From positions 1 through 49,686 of the forward strand of contig CALAOR010000052.1 of assembly GCA_937889595.1 (NCBI GenBank): a stretch of DNA of 49,686 bases, written 5' to 3'. Under the pieces are notes generated by a model. That model was not told the origin of the DNA and searched no databases. It saw only the letters and a program-made list of their open reading frames with translations. Position numbers and translations under genes: made by a program. Every line of letters begins with the position of its first letter. Positions within the stretch are counted from its first letter, which is position 1. This document shows positions 7,693 to 15,208 of the stretch, piece after piece. The DNA comes from an uncultured bacterium (GTDB lineage Bacteria > Oederibacteriota > PGYV01 > Palsa-1178).

Positions 7693-8448
7693 ATGCACCT
7701 GATTTCCTGGAACGTTAACGGCATACGCGCCGTGCACAACAAAGGCATGTTCCTGCCTTTGTTTGATTTAAAACCTGATATTCTCTGCGTTCAGGAGACA
7801 AAAGCGCAGGACGACGTGTTCCCCGGGGAACTGAAAGAAATTCCCGGATATAATTTTTACCTAAGCTCGGCCGAAAGGAAAGGCTACAGCGGAACGGCCA
7901 TGTGGGCGAAAGAAAAACCGGCCGACGTAACATACGGGTTTGGAAAAAAACAATTTGACGATGCAGGCAGGACGATCATTGCCGAATTTGACGGTTTTTA
8001 CCTGTACAATATCTATTTTCCAAACGGCGGGCGCGGGCCCCAGTGGGTTGACCATAAAATGGAGTTTTACGAAGCGTTCCTGAAACACGCGGAAAGGAAC
8101 AGGAAGAAAAAGGAAATAGTTATATGCGGCGACGTGAATACCGCGCATAAGGAAATTGACCTGGCGCGGCCGAAAGAAAACGCGAAGTCCACGGGATTTT
8201 TGCCCATAGAGCGGGCCTTTCTTGACAAACTTGTTTCAAAAGGTTACGTGGACACGTTCAGGGAAAAGAATAAAGAAGGCGGGAATTATACATGGTGGGA
8301 TTATAAAACGGGCGCGCGGGCCAGGAACACAGGCTGGCGCATCGATTATTTTTATGTAACCCCCGGTCTTGCAAAAAAAATAAAGTCTGCCGGCATCATG
8401 AAAGATACGCACGGCTCCGACCACTGCCCCGTGTGGATAAAAATTTAA
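7693..8448 (+). CDS. xth: Exodeoxyribonuclease III / AP endonuclease
   Basis: 251 residues, the usual ExoIII size. Motifs of the EEP nuclease fold appear in order: SWNVNGIRA with the metal-site asparagine, LCVQETKAQ with the metal-binding glutamate, YSGTAMW, ICGDVNTAHKEIDLARP with the catalytic Asp-Asn pair, WRIDYFYVTPG, and the terminal GSDHCPVW with the catalytic aspartate-histidine. It removes abasic sites and 3' blocks in base excision repair. AAGGAG is 6 bases before the ATG. The upstream repeat separates it from gpmA, and an intrinsic terminator follows its stop. Confidence 0.95.
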   Translation: MHLISWNVNGIRAVHNKGMFLPLFDLKPDILCVQETKAQDDVFPGELKEIPGYNFYLSSAERKGYSGTAMWAKEKPADVTYGFGKKQFDDAGRTIIAEFDGFYLYNIYFPNGGRGPQWVDHKMEFYEAFLKHAERNRKKKEIVICGDVNTAHKEIDLARPKENAKSTGFLPIERAFLDKLVSKGYVDTFREKNKEGGNYTWWDYKTGARARNTGWRIDYFYVTPGLAKKIKSAGIMKDTHGSDHCPVWIKI

Positions 8449-8467
8449 GGGCGGGTTTCGCCCTTTT
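8447..8467 (+). terminator. Intrinsic terminator after xth
   Basis: AAGGGCG (8447-8453) and CGCCCTT (8459-8465) form a stem with a GGTTT loop, ending in TTTT. The hairpin starts inside the xth stop codon. Confidence 0.75.
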
Positions 8468-8518
8468 GATCATATTTATAGGGATCAAGATCATGTTCCC
8501 CCGTATTGGCGGTAAGTT

Positions 8519-8674
8519 TTGTATGCCGCAGGGCGGGGCGGCATAATGCTTTCCAACGGGAACTCCGCTGCTTTTGGCTCGACAACCTACCAGACAGATT
8601 CTTACAAAGACGGAGCGCCCGCGTTACTGATCGAAGTTAACGCCGTCTTCGGCGGGGTTGAGATAAGAAAGTAA
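8519..8674 (+). pseudogene. C-terminal remnant resembling the LiaF-like C-terminal domain
   Basis: An open frame (possible starts TTG 8519 or ATG 8546) reads about 42-51 residues ending PALLIEVNAVFGGVEIRK and then TAA. The VFGGVEIR ending is characteristic of the beta-stranded C-terminal domain of LiaF-like and related cell-envelope response proteins. A TAA at 8513 blocks the upstream frame and no N-terminal part is present, so this is probably a decayed gene end. The remainder of 8675-8855 shows no gene I can support. Confidence 0.4.
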
Positions 8675-8855
8675 GCGCTAATGCATGGTTTGCAGATGCG
8701 GCATATAATGCCGCCACCCGTGGTTTTACGGCTGAAAATTGTGATGTTAAACGCAAAATATAGTTTCATAAAGCGTAATTGACTTTCAAACAATGAAAAT
8801 CCTTATTTTAAAGGTAAAAAAAGTATATTTGAAAAAATAGGTTCCAGAATTAAAC

Positions 8856-8890
8856 TTGACATTAAACCACTTTATTATGTATAATAAAGT
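8856..8890 (+). promoter_or_regulatory. Promoter with a 9+9 bp palindrome over the -10
   Basis: TTGACA (8856-8861) and TATAAT (8880-8885) are 18 bases apart. A perfect palindrome, ACTTTATTA-TGTA-TAATAAAGT (8869-8890), covers the end of the spacer and the whole -10. The layout is that of a repressor operator. It drives the small gene at 8940 and perhaps the M23/bactofilin genes after it. Confidence 0.75.
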
Positions 8891-8939
8891 TGATTTATAA
8901 AAGTTCTCAGAATACTTACGTGACCAAGGAGGCTCTTTA

Positions 8940-9254
8940 ATGGGAATGACTCAGGCAGAAGCAATTGCGGAAAGACTTAAAGGCGAATGCAAAAGACTTT
9001 ACGGCGGGGCGCTTATAAGGGTGGCACTAGATACGTATCCCAATGACGACGGAGCGGACCTTTATATTTACGCGCCGAGGAAATTTTCCGACATGCTATT
9101 ATCAAAACTGAAGATCGCGAGAGTTCAGTTTCTGAAGAATACCAAGGTTGACGGCGACAAGGTAAGGATTTTTATGGAGGACGTCGAGAATATGACCCCG
9201 GAGCTGAAAGCAAAATTAACGGCAGCTCAGGTGCCGCAGACACCGCAGAAGTAA
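8940..9254 (+). CDS. Small conserved-looking protein of unknown function
   Basis: 104 residues, soluble, no signal peptide. Mixed alpha/beta pattern: an N-terminal helix (AEAIAERLKGECKRLYG), strands such as ALIRVALDTY and ADLYIYAP, then a basic helix. A proline/glutamine tail closes it. AAGGAGG precedes the ATG by 8 bases, and a strong promoter with a palindromic operator lies 55 bases upstream. The M23 peptidase starts 91 bases after the stop on the same strand, so it may head that operon. I do not recognise a family. Confidence 0.75.
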   Translation: MGMTQAEAIAERLKGECKRLYGGALIRVALDTYPNDDGADLYIYAPRKFSDMLLSKLKIARVQFLKNTKVDGDKVRIFMEDVENMTPELKAKLTAAQVPQTPQK

Positions 9255-9345
9255 GGTTTTTAACAGACTAAAAATACCTTCTAAATTTGGCAATAGGGGC
9301 TAATTGTACCTATACGCGTTTGACGTTAAAATCTTTGGGAGAGAC

Positions 9346-10269
9346 ATGAAAAAACTGAAAAGAAAAAAGCACATTACGCTCATGGTTGTACCTGATGACA
9401 CCGGCAGGGTAATCAGCGTGAAGCTTGGGGCCAGGCTTTTACTCGGTCTTCTTCTGCTTTGGACTTCTTCTGTTTTTATTTCGGCTTTTATAATCACCCG
9501 GCACGCGGACTACAGGACGAGGATCGCGTATGACAGGTTTCTGCAGCAAAAACACAAAGAATTCGCCAAAGAAATGATCGAGTCAAGGGACACGGTAAAG
9601 CGCGTGACAGAGATCGACAAGCAGCTGCGCGACATGCTTTCCTTAAAAAGCAGGAATGCCATCATAAAATACACAGGGTTCGGCGGGCCCTCATACCTTG
9701 ACACCAAACTCCTGGAAAAAAGCGTGAAAAACGGCGATGAGGTAATAAGCAGAAAATCTTTTGAACTTGCCGTACAGTACGTGCAGGAACAGGCAAAAGA
9801 CTCGGAGAACTCATTTCAGGAGATCATAAGCTATATAACAGAACAGCGGGCAAGGCTTACGGCAGTGCCGACAGGCTGGCCTGTCAAGGGCTGGATCACG
9901 GCTTCTTTTGGACCCAGGATAGATCCTTTCACCGGCTCCCTTTCATACCACGCCGGGGTCGATATTGCAAACGACATGGGCACGCCGGTTAAGGCCACTG
10001 CTGACGGCATAGTAGTAACAGCTGATTTTGAACCGGGAGGATATGGGAACCTGGTTGTCATAAACCACGGTAACGGATACATGACCAAGTACGGGCATAT
10101 GATAAAGTATGTGGTATCTCCGGGCCAGCATATCAAAAAGGGGCAGGTCATGGGATATCTGGGAAACACGGGGCGTTCCACGGCCCCGCACCTGCATTAT
10201 GAAGTGAAATTAAACGGCGTTGCCGTAAACCCGGTAAAATATTTAAACAAGGAAATCGCGCTGAAATAA
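9346..10269 (+). CDS. Membrane-anchored M23 (LytM-type) peptidoglycan endopeptidase
   Basis: 307 residues from ATG 9346, chosen because GGGAGAG sits 5 bases before it; an upstream TTG at 9304 has no ribosome site. After a basic start comes one membrane segment (about residues 25-45), then a coiled-coil-like stretch (about 50-165), then the M23 domain. The zinc ligands and catalytic residues are visible as YHAGVDIAND (HxxxD), YGHMIKY and HLHYEV (HxH). Such enzymes cut peptide cross-links in murein and face the periplasm. The bactofilin gene follows 65 bases later. M23 peptidase plus bactofilin is a well-known cell-shape pair, as with Csd1/CcmA of Helicobacter. Confidence 0.93.
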   Translation: MKKLKRKKHITLMVVPDDTGRVISVKLGARLLLGLLLLWTSSVFISAFIITRHADYRTRIAYDRFLQQKHKEFAKEMIESRDTVKRVTEIDKQLRDMLSLKSRNAIIKYTGFGGPSYLDTKLLEKSVKNGDEVISRKSFELAVQYVQEQAKDSENSFQEIISYITEQRARLTAVPTGWPVKGWITASFGPRIDPFTGSLSYHAGVDIANDMGTPVKATADGIVVTADFEPGGYGNLVVINHGNGYMTKYGHMIKYVVSPGQHIKKGQVMGYLGNTGRSTAPHLHYEVKLNGVAVNPVKYLNKEIALK

Positions 10270-10334
10270 TCTTTCTTTTTATGAAGACCTTCCGCGTTTT
10301 TAAACAATCCGGCATAAGAATTTGAGGTGTTGTC

Positions 10335-10691
10335 ATGGCATTAGCGGGAATAGAAACTATAATAGGCAAAAGCTGCGAAGTAAAAGGCGGCATTACGGTT
10401 AAAGGCGGGATACGCGTTGACGGCAAAGTTGAAGGAAGCGTACTGTCCGAGGACACCGTCATCATAGGCGAGAACGCTGTTGTAAAAGGCGATATAACAG
10501 GCACCCATGTTGTGATAGGCGGAAAAGTGAACGGCGATGTGACCGCAAAAGTAAAACTTGAAATACTGCATACGGGCAAATTATACGGGGACATAAAGTC
10601 GCCAAAACTTGCCATGGCCGAAGGTGTGGTCTTTGAAGGCACCTGCGGGATGGAAAAAGACATGCAGGAAGCGCTGCCTTTAAAAAAATAA
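10335..10691 (+). CDS. Bactofilin
   Basis: 118 residues, the standard bactofilin size. The repeated beta-helix pattern is plain: GKSCEVKGGITVKGGIRVDG, then KVEGSVLSEDTVIIGENAVV, then KGDITGTHVVIGGKVNGDVT, with hydrophobic residues alternating around glycines. Bactofilins polymerise without nucleotide into filaments on the inner membrane and localise murein enzymes. The gene directly follows the M23 peptidase, which supports a joint role in cell shape. GAGGTG precedes the ATG. A copy of the AT-rich repeat element B starts at its stop codon. Confidence 0.93.
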   Translation: MALAGIETIIGKSCEVKGGITVKGGIRVDGKVEGSVLSEDTVIIGENAVVKGDITGTHVVIGGKVNGDVTAKVKLEILHTGKLYGDIKSPKLAMAEGVVFEGTCGMEKDMQEALPLKK

Positions 10692-10795
10692 TTACTAATT
10701 ACTAATGACCAATTGCTAATTATTGACGGCTAAAAATTTGTGTGCGTGCCGTTCATTTTTGATTAGTAATTTGTAATCGGTAATTAGTAATTTTT
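10689..10795 (+). repeat. ATTACTAATTACTAAT inverted-repeat element B, copy 1
   Basis: The element opens with ATTACTAATTACTAATGACC right at the bactofilin stop and closes with the inverse (GGTAATTAGTAATT) before the gltX ribosome site. About 50 bases of unrelated sequence lie between. A second copy follows the yicC stop at 18608-18731. Confidence 0.75.
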
Positions 10796-10832
10796 TTTAA
10801 CAGGGTTGTAAATAATAAAATGGAGAAAAAAC

Positions 10833-12278
10833 ATGGTAAGAGTACGCTTTGCGCCCAGCCCGACCGGATACCTGCACATAGGCGGGGCAAGGACGGCGCT
10901 TTTTAATTATTTATTTGCAAAGCATAATGACGGCAAATTTATTTTAAGGATTGAAGATACGGATAAAGAACGTTCAACAAAAGAATCCGAAACCGAGATA
11001 CTCGAGTCCTTAAAGTGGCTCGGGCTTGACTGGGACGAGGGGCCCGGCAAAAGCGCGGATGATTCGCTTTACTATCAGACAAGGCGGCTCCCGGTATACC
11101 ACAGGCATGCGGAAAAACTCCTTAGTGAAAACAAGGCGTATAAGTGTTTCTGCACAAAGGAAGAACTCGACGCTGAAAGAAAAAAAGCAGAAGCTCAAAA
11201 GCGCGCGTTTAAGTATGACGGCAGGTGCGGCCTGCTTACAAAGGAACAGGCTGCGCAAAAAGAAGCGGACGGCATGCCGTATGTTGTCAGGGTAAGGGTG
11301 GCACAAACGGGTGAAACCATTGTCAACGACATAGTAAGGGGGGAAGTTAAAGTACAAAATTCCACCCTGGACGACATTATAATCCTGCGCACCGACAAGA
11401 TGCCCATATATAATTTTGTCGTGGTTGTTGATGATGTTGAAATGGGCATAACGCACGTAATACGCGGCGAGGACCACCTGTCAAACACACCAAAGCAGAT
11501 CCACATTTACAAGGCCCTGGGTTTTCCCATACCGCAGTTCGCGCATATCCCGCTTATACTCGGCGCTGATAAGTCCAAACTTTCAAAGAGGCACGGGGAA
11601 ACAGCCGTACTCAGGTATAAAGAATCGGGATATTTGCCTGAAGCGCTTGTAAATTACCTTGCGCTGCTTGGCTGGTCACCCGACAACGAGGACACAATAT
11701 TTTCCATGGAACAGCTAATATCGAAATTTGCGCTCGAACGCGTCCATAAATCAGGCGCCATGTTTGACAATAAAAAGCTGACGTTCATCAACGGCGTCCA
11801 TATAAGGAACAAAAGCGCGGATGAACTTACAAAACTGTGTATACCATACCTGCTTAAAAGCGGCGTTATAACGGATGATGACGTAAAAAACAGGCATGAC
11901 TTTATCAAACACACTATTGTATTGCAGCAGGAAAAGCTGCAGGTATTATCCGAAATATCGGATCTGTCGGCTTATTTCTACAAGGACGATTATGACATGA
12001 ATGAGGACGCAAAAAAAGTATGGGAAAAGAACGCTGGGGAACGCGGCAAAGTTCTTGAGATCTTTGGGAAAATAATCAGCGAAACAGGCGTGGATAAAGC
12101 CAAACTTGAAGAACGGTTAAAAGTTGATATGGAAGCGGCCGGCATAAAACCGAAAGTTTTTATGCATGTAATAAGGGTTGTTTTATCAGGCACGACCATG
12201 GGTCCGGGGCTGTTTGACATAGCAGAAACGTTCGGCCTTGAAAAGTGCATGGCAAGGATAAAAAAATACGGCTGTTAA
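10833..12278 (+). CDS. gltX: Glutamyl-tRNA synthetase
   Basis: 481 residues, standard for class I GluRS. The HIGH signature is seen as SPTGYLHIGGARTALFNY (H15), and the KMSKS signature as KLSKRHGE near residue 250. RIEDTDKERS and VVDDVEMGITHVIRGEDH are further catalytic-domain marks. The C-terminal third is the helical anticodon-binding domain. No GatCAB genes are in the window, so whether it also charges tRNA-Gln cannot be said. TGGAG precedes the ATG. It stands between a repeat element and the nitroreductase gene on the same strand. Confidence 0.97.
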   Translation: MVRVRFAPSPTGYLHIGGARTALFNYLFAKHNDGKFILRIEDTDKERSTKESETEILESLKWLGLDWDEGPGKSADDSLYYQTRRLPVYHRHAEKLLSENKAYKCFCTKEELDAERKKAEAQKRAFKYDGRCGLLTKEQAAQKEADGMPYVVRVRVAQTGETIVNDIVRGEVKVQNSTLDDIIILRTDKMPIYNFVVVVDDVEMGITHVIRGEDHLSNTPKQIHIYKALGFPIPQFAHIPLILGADKSKLSKRHGETAVLRYKESGYLPEALVNYLALLGWSPDNEDTIFSMEQLISKFALERVHKSGAMFDNKKLTFINGVHIRNKSADELTKLCIPYLLKSGVITDDDVKNRHDFIKHTIVLQQEKLQVLSEISDLSAYFYKDDYDMNEDAKKVWEKNAGERGKVLEIFGKIISETGVDKAKLEERLKVDMEAAGIKPKVFMHVIRVVLSGTTMGPGLFDIAETFGLEKCMARIKKYGC

Positions 12279-12327
12279 ATACGCACAAAGTCTGTGACAG
12301 CATTACCTGATAAAGGAGTATAACTTA

Positions 12328-13149
12328 ATGTCCATTATAGAAACAATACACAAACGCCAGTCATGGAGGACGTTTTCACCAAAACCTGTGGAAACGGATA
12401 AAATCAGCCTGCTCCGTGATTTTATGTCATCAAACACCCAAAGCGTATTCGGCTCCGCCATACGCTGCACGCTTATTAATTTCGAAGAGGCTCCCATGCA
12501 GATCCTGAAAACCATGGGAACCTACAGCGTAATAAACGGCGCCAGGCTTTTTATGGCAGGCTGCGTTAAAAAGCAGGGAAAGTGTCTTGAAGATTACGGG
12601 TATGTCATGGAGAAAAACATATTAAAAGCAGTGGAACTCGGCCTTGCCACCTGCTGGCTTGGCGCGACTTTTGACAAAAACGGTTTTTCGGATAAACTAA
12701 AATGCGCGGACGATGAAATAGTTCCGGCAGTATCCCCCGTGGGCTACGCGGCAGACAAGAGGCGGCTTGCGGACAACCTCATGAGAAAAGTGGCGAATTC
12801 CGACACAAGGAAACATCTGTTTGAAATTTCATTTATCGGAGATTTTTACAATTCCCACGTTCCGGATAATAAATATAAAGCAGTCTTGGAATGCGTAAAG
12901 CTGGCGCCGTCCGCCACAAACCAGCAGCCGTGGAGGTTTTTGAAGGATCCGAAAATGGATGTTTTTCATCTTTACCTGGAACGCACCAAAGGATATACTT
13001 ATCCCGCAGGACAGAACATAGACATGGGAATAGCCATGGCGCACTTTGAACTTGCGGCCCATGAACTTAAACTGGAAGGTAAATGGACCGTGGAAAAACC
13101 GGACGTAGACGCCGGTGACAGGGAATATGTGGCGACGTGGAGGCCATAA
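12328..13149 (+). CDS. Nitroreductase-family protein (TM1586 type)
   Basis: 273 residues. N-terminal ETIHKRQSWRTFSPKPV matches the RRSxRxF start of nitroreductases. The protein holds two half-domains, with GLATCWLGATF in the middle and APSATNQQPWRF at about residues 190-203, the FMN-binding signature. This doubled, single-chain layout is that of the TM1586-like nitroreductase family. It probably binds FMN and reduces an unknown substrate with NAD(P)H. AAAGGAG precedes the ATG. Its stop codon lies inside a 17-bp palindrome, the first of a string of hairpins (13142-13344). Confidence 0.85.
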   Translation: MSIIETIHKRQSWRTFSPKPVETDKISLLRDFMSSNTQSVFGSAIRCTLINFEEAPMQILKTMGTYSVINGARLFMAGCVKKQGKCLEDYGYVMEKNILKAVELGLATCWLGATFDKNGFSDKLKCADDEIVPAVSPVGYAADKRRLADNLMRKVANSDTRKHLFEISFIGDFYNSHVPDNKYKAVLECVKLAPSATNQQPWRFLKDPKMDVFHLYLERTKGYTYPAGQNIDMGIAMAHFELAAHELKLEGKWTVEKPDVDAGDREYVATWRP

Positions 13150-13359
13150 AATTTAGCTCAAGCTAAATTTTATGGCCCTGTACCCGAGCAAAGCGAGTGG
13201 TACAGGGTAAATGGATGGAAACGGCCCGAATATTTATGATTATACTTAGATACTGCCGGAAAAGCCCCCAAGGGGCGGGCAGCATGATATGCTGCCCCTA
13301 CAAATGCAGGCAAATATTTGTAGGGGCCGAATATTATTCGGCCCACAACGATGGTTTTT
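13142..13359 (+). repeat. Array of five perfect hairpins between the nitroreductase gene and truB
   Basis: In order: GGCCATAAAATTTAGCT and its inverse with a 2-base loop (13142-13177); CCCTGTACC/GGTACAGGG (13176-13207); GGGCAGCAT/ATGCTGCCC (13277-13297); CCCCTACAAAT/ATTTGTAGGGG (13295-13326); GGGCCGAAT/ATTCGGCCC (13324-13344). Neighbouring hairpins share bases. The last arm and its tail (13333-13359) recur at 25028-25054. This fills the convergent gap. Confidence 0.8.
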
Positions 13360-13402
13360 AAGGGTTTTCGTACAGTATCACTTAAGGCTGTTTTTTTATA
13401 AC

Positions 13403-14248
13403 TTAAATCCCTCTTTTTACATAAACTTTCCCGTATTTTATCTGCCCAATTGCCGCCACTTCGTTTTCATAAAGGAGTTTGACTATCCCTGATTTAAAAG
13501 GAAGCGTATTATCGACAGGCATGCCATTCTTTATCCTGCCGTAGTTCACGTCGCTGAGCATTATGAAAGGCATATCATAAAGCGCGTCATTCATTGAAAT
13601 CAGGTTCCCTTCAAGCGTCTCCATTTCGCCTATCTTGTGGCCCTGCGCGAGGGTAAAAGGCCCGATCTTTGTGCGCGTCAAATCCGACAAAAACGCGCAG
13701 CTGCCTGCCTTCTCACCGAGATCCCGCGCGATGGAGCGCATATAAGTGCCTGAACCGCATGCGATCGTCAAATATACTTTGTTGCCGGAAATACCTGTAT
13801 ATTTTATGGAATGCACATTGACGGTCCTGGGTTCGGGGTTTACTTCTTTTCCGGCGCGCGCGAGTTCATAGAGTTTTTTTCCGTCTTTTTTTATGGCCGC
13901 GAACTTTGGAGGTATCTGGGTTATTTCCCCGGTAAATGACGGGAGCGCGGCAACAACCAGCTCCTCAAGATTTTGGGGTACGGGTTTCTCATTGACTGTC
14001 TCACCTTCGGCATCGTCGGTATTTGTAGCCCTGCCAAAAGTTATTTCTAGCTCGTATTCTTTGTCATCAGGCATGTATTCTGCAATCTTGGTGGCTTTAC
14101 CGATAAGCGTTAACAGCAGCCCCTTGGCAAGCGGGTCCAAAGTCCCGCTGTGTCCTATCTTTGCGATACTAAACTTGCGTTTTACCTGCTCTATGGCGCC
14201 GAACGAAGTCGGGCCCTGTTCCTTGTTTATCAATAAAATGCCGTCCAT
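13403..14248 (-). CDS. truB: tRNA pseudouridine-55 synthase
   Basis: 281 residues when started at MDGILLINKEQGPTS (14248), which matches the family start; the longer open frame upstream reads through a repeat. GHSGTLDPLAKG holds the catalytic aspartate. Other TruB marks are KKDGKKLYELAR, SGTYMRSIARDLG and a C-terminal PUA-like part. It makes pseudouridine at position 55 in the T loop of tRNAs. AAAGG lies about 14 bases before the ATG, rather far, with TATTATAATATT between. The usual rbfA/ribF neighbours are absent. Confidence 0.93.
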   Translation of the reverse strand: MDGILLINKEQGPTSFGAIEQVKRKFSIAKIGHSGTLDPLAKGLLLTLIGKATKIAEYMPDDKEYELEITFGRATNTDDAEGETVNEKPVPQNLEELVVAALPSFTGEITQIPPKFAAIKKDGKKLYELARAGKEVNPEPRTVNVHSIKYTGISGNKVYLTIACGSGTYMRSIARDLGEKAGSCAFLSDLTRTKIGPFTLAQGHKIGEMETLEGNLISMNDALYDMPFIMLSDVNYGRIKNGMPVDNTLPFKSGIVKLLYENEVAAIGQIKYGKVYVKRGI

Positions 14249-14262
14249 AATATTATAATACC

Positions 14263-14430
14263 TTTCCCCTCTCCGTTGACTAGAGAGGGATAGGGCGAGG
14301 GTGATGCGCCCTGTCCGTATAAAGTGCAATAAATATAAACGATTTCAGGCAATATTGCAACCGTTAATAAAATTATTGTCAAGGCAAAGTGATTATGTCC
14401 GCCGTTAATAAAATTATTATGGGAAAATTG
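14263..14430 (+). repeat. Intergenic repeats upstream of truB
   Basis: CCCCTCTCCG (14266-14275) and the following AGAGAGGGATAGGGCGAGGG resemble a widespread CCCTCTCC/GGAGAGGG-type repeat. A direct repeat of CCGTTAATAAAATTATT occurs twice (about 14361 and 14402) just before the next gene. No gene is seen here. Confidence 0.4.
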
Positions 14431-14482
14431 TCTGTTGAAAATGGCAGATTGCTGTTGTATGATAAAAAGAAAGAGGGTAAAA

Positions 14483-14971
14483 ATGAATAAAAATAAAATA
14501 AATCCGTCATACTCAATAAAAATCCTAGTTTCAATTATTGCCATTTTTATTTTTTCAGGCGCAACCATGAAAAATACACGGGAAAGTAACGGTAAAAATC
14601 CGGAGCAACACGCGCTTAATGGCCGGATTTACATATTAAATATCAAGCATTTTAACGGAAGGAAGACCTTTACGCCTGATATTAAAATGGCAATGTCGGC
14701 GGAACAAATTGCAATAAAGTACCTGAAAATGAAGGAACCAAAAATATTCAATTCCTATGGCATGTACTGCAAACAGGCTGTTGGATATGTGTCAAACGGC
14801 CATAAGACCATACGTGTAAACTATATATTTAATCCCGGTTCAAGATTTACCGAGAAAATGCTGCTTAACGATTATATAGTTATCGAAGACGGCGGGGATT
14901 CTGTTTTTCAAATGGAGATCGATATGAAAACAGGGAAGGTAATTTCATTCAGCGTGAACGGGCAGGCGTAA
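14483..14971 (+). CDS. Exported or membrane-anchored small protein of unknown function
   Basis: 162 residues from ATG 14483, which has GAGGG 5 bases upstream; an in-frame ATG at 14435 has none. Residues 8-28 form a hydrophobic signal or anchor (ILVSIIAIFIFSG). The rest is a mixed alpha/beta domain including SAEQIAIKYLKMKEPKIF and a C-terminal EIDMKTGKVISFSVNG, which resembles the PepSY-like pattern of secreted inhibitory domains, though weakly. More AT-rich than its neighbours. A hairpin follows the stop at 15020. Function unknown. Confidence 0.65.
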   Translation: MNKNKINPSYSIKILVSIIAIFIFSGATMKNTRESNGKNPEQHALNGRIYILNIKHFNGRKTFTPDIKMAMSAEQIAIKYLKMKEPKIFNSYGMYCKQAVGYVSNGHKTIRVNYIFNPGSRFTEKMLLNDYIVIEDGGDSVFQMEIDMKTGKVISFSVNGQA

Positions 14972-15019
14972 AATATAGGGCCTGAATACAATAAACTTTG
15001 CGGCATTTTGAAAAATCCC

Positions 15020-15058
15020 GCGGCTAAAGTTCGGAACGTTGCGGGTTATTTTAGCCGC
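15020..15058 (+). terminator. Stem-loop downstream of the 14483 gene
   Basis: GCGGCTAAA (15020-15028) pairs with TTTAGCCGC (15050-15058) around a 21-base loop, followed by TGATTTTTACC. A weak intrinsic terminator is the simplest reading. Confidence 0.45.
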
Positions 15059-15208
15059 TGATTTTTACCCTTTCAAGCCTTGTGCAAACCATGTTTTTAT
15101 GATATATTTAGCGTATTATCAGAGGTATGAAAAGCGGGAGGGATAACTATCTCATCCCGTTATTTTGTCTATATATGGCAGGATTATGCCCTTAAAGCGG
15201 AGGTTTGG

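Noticed and set aside
15127-15195. 22-codon frame ending 13 bases before ugd, possible leader peptide
   Set aside because: AGAGG is only one base from the ATG and no attenuator structure follows.
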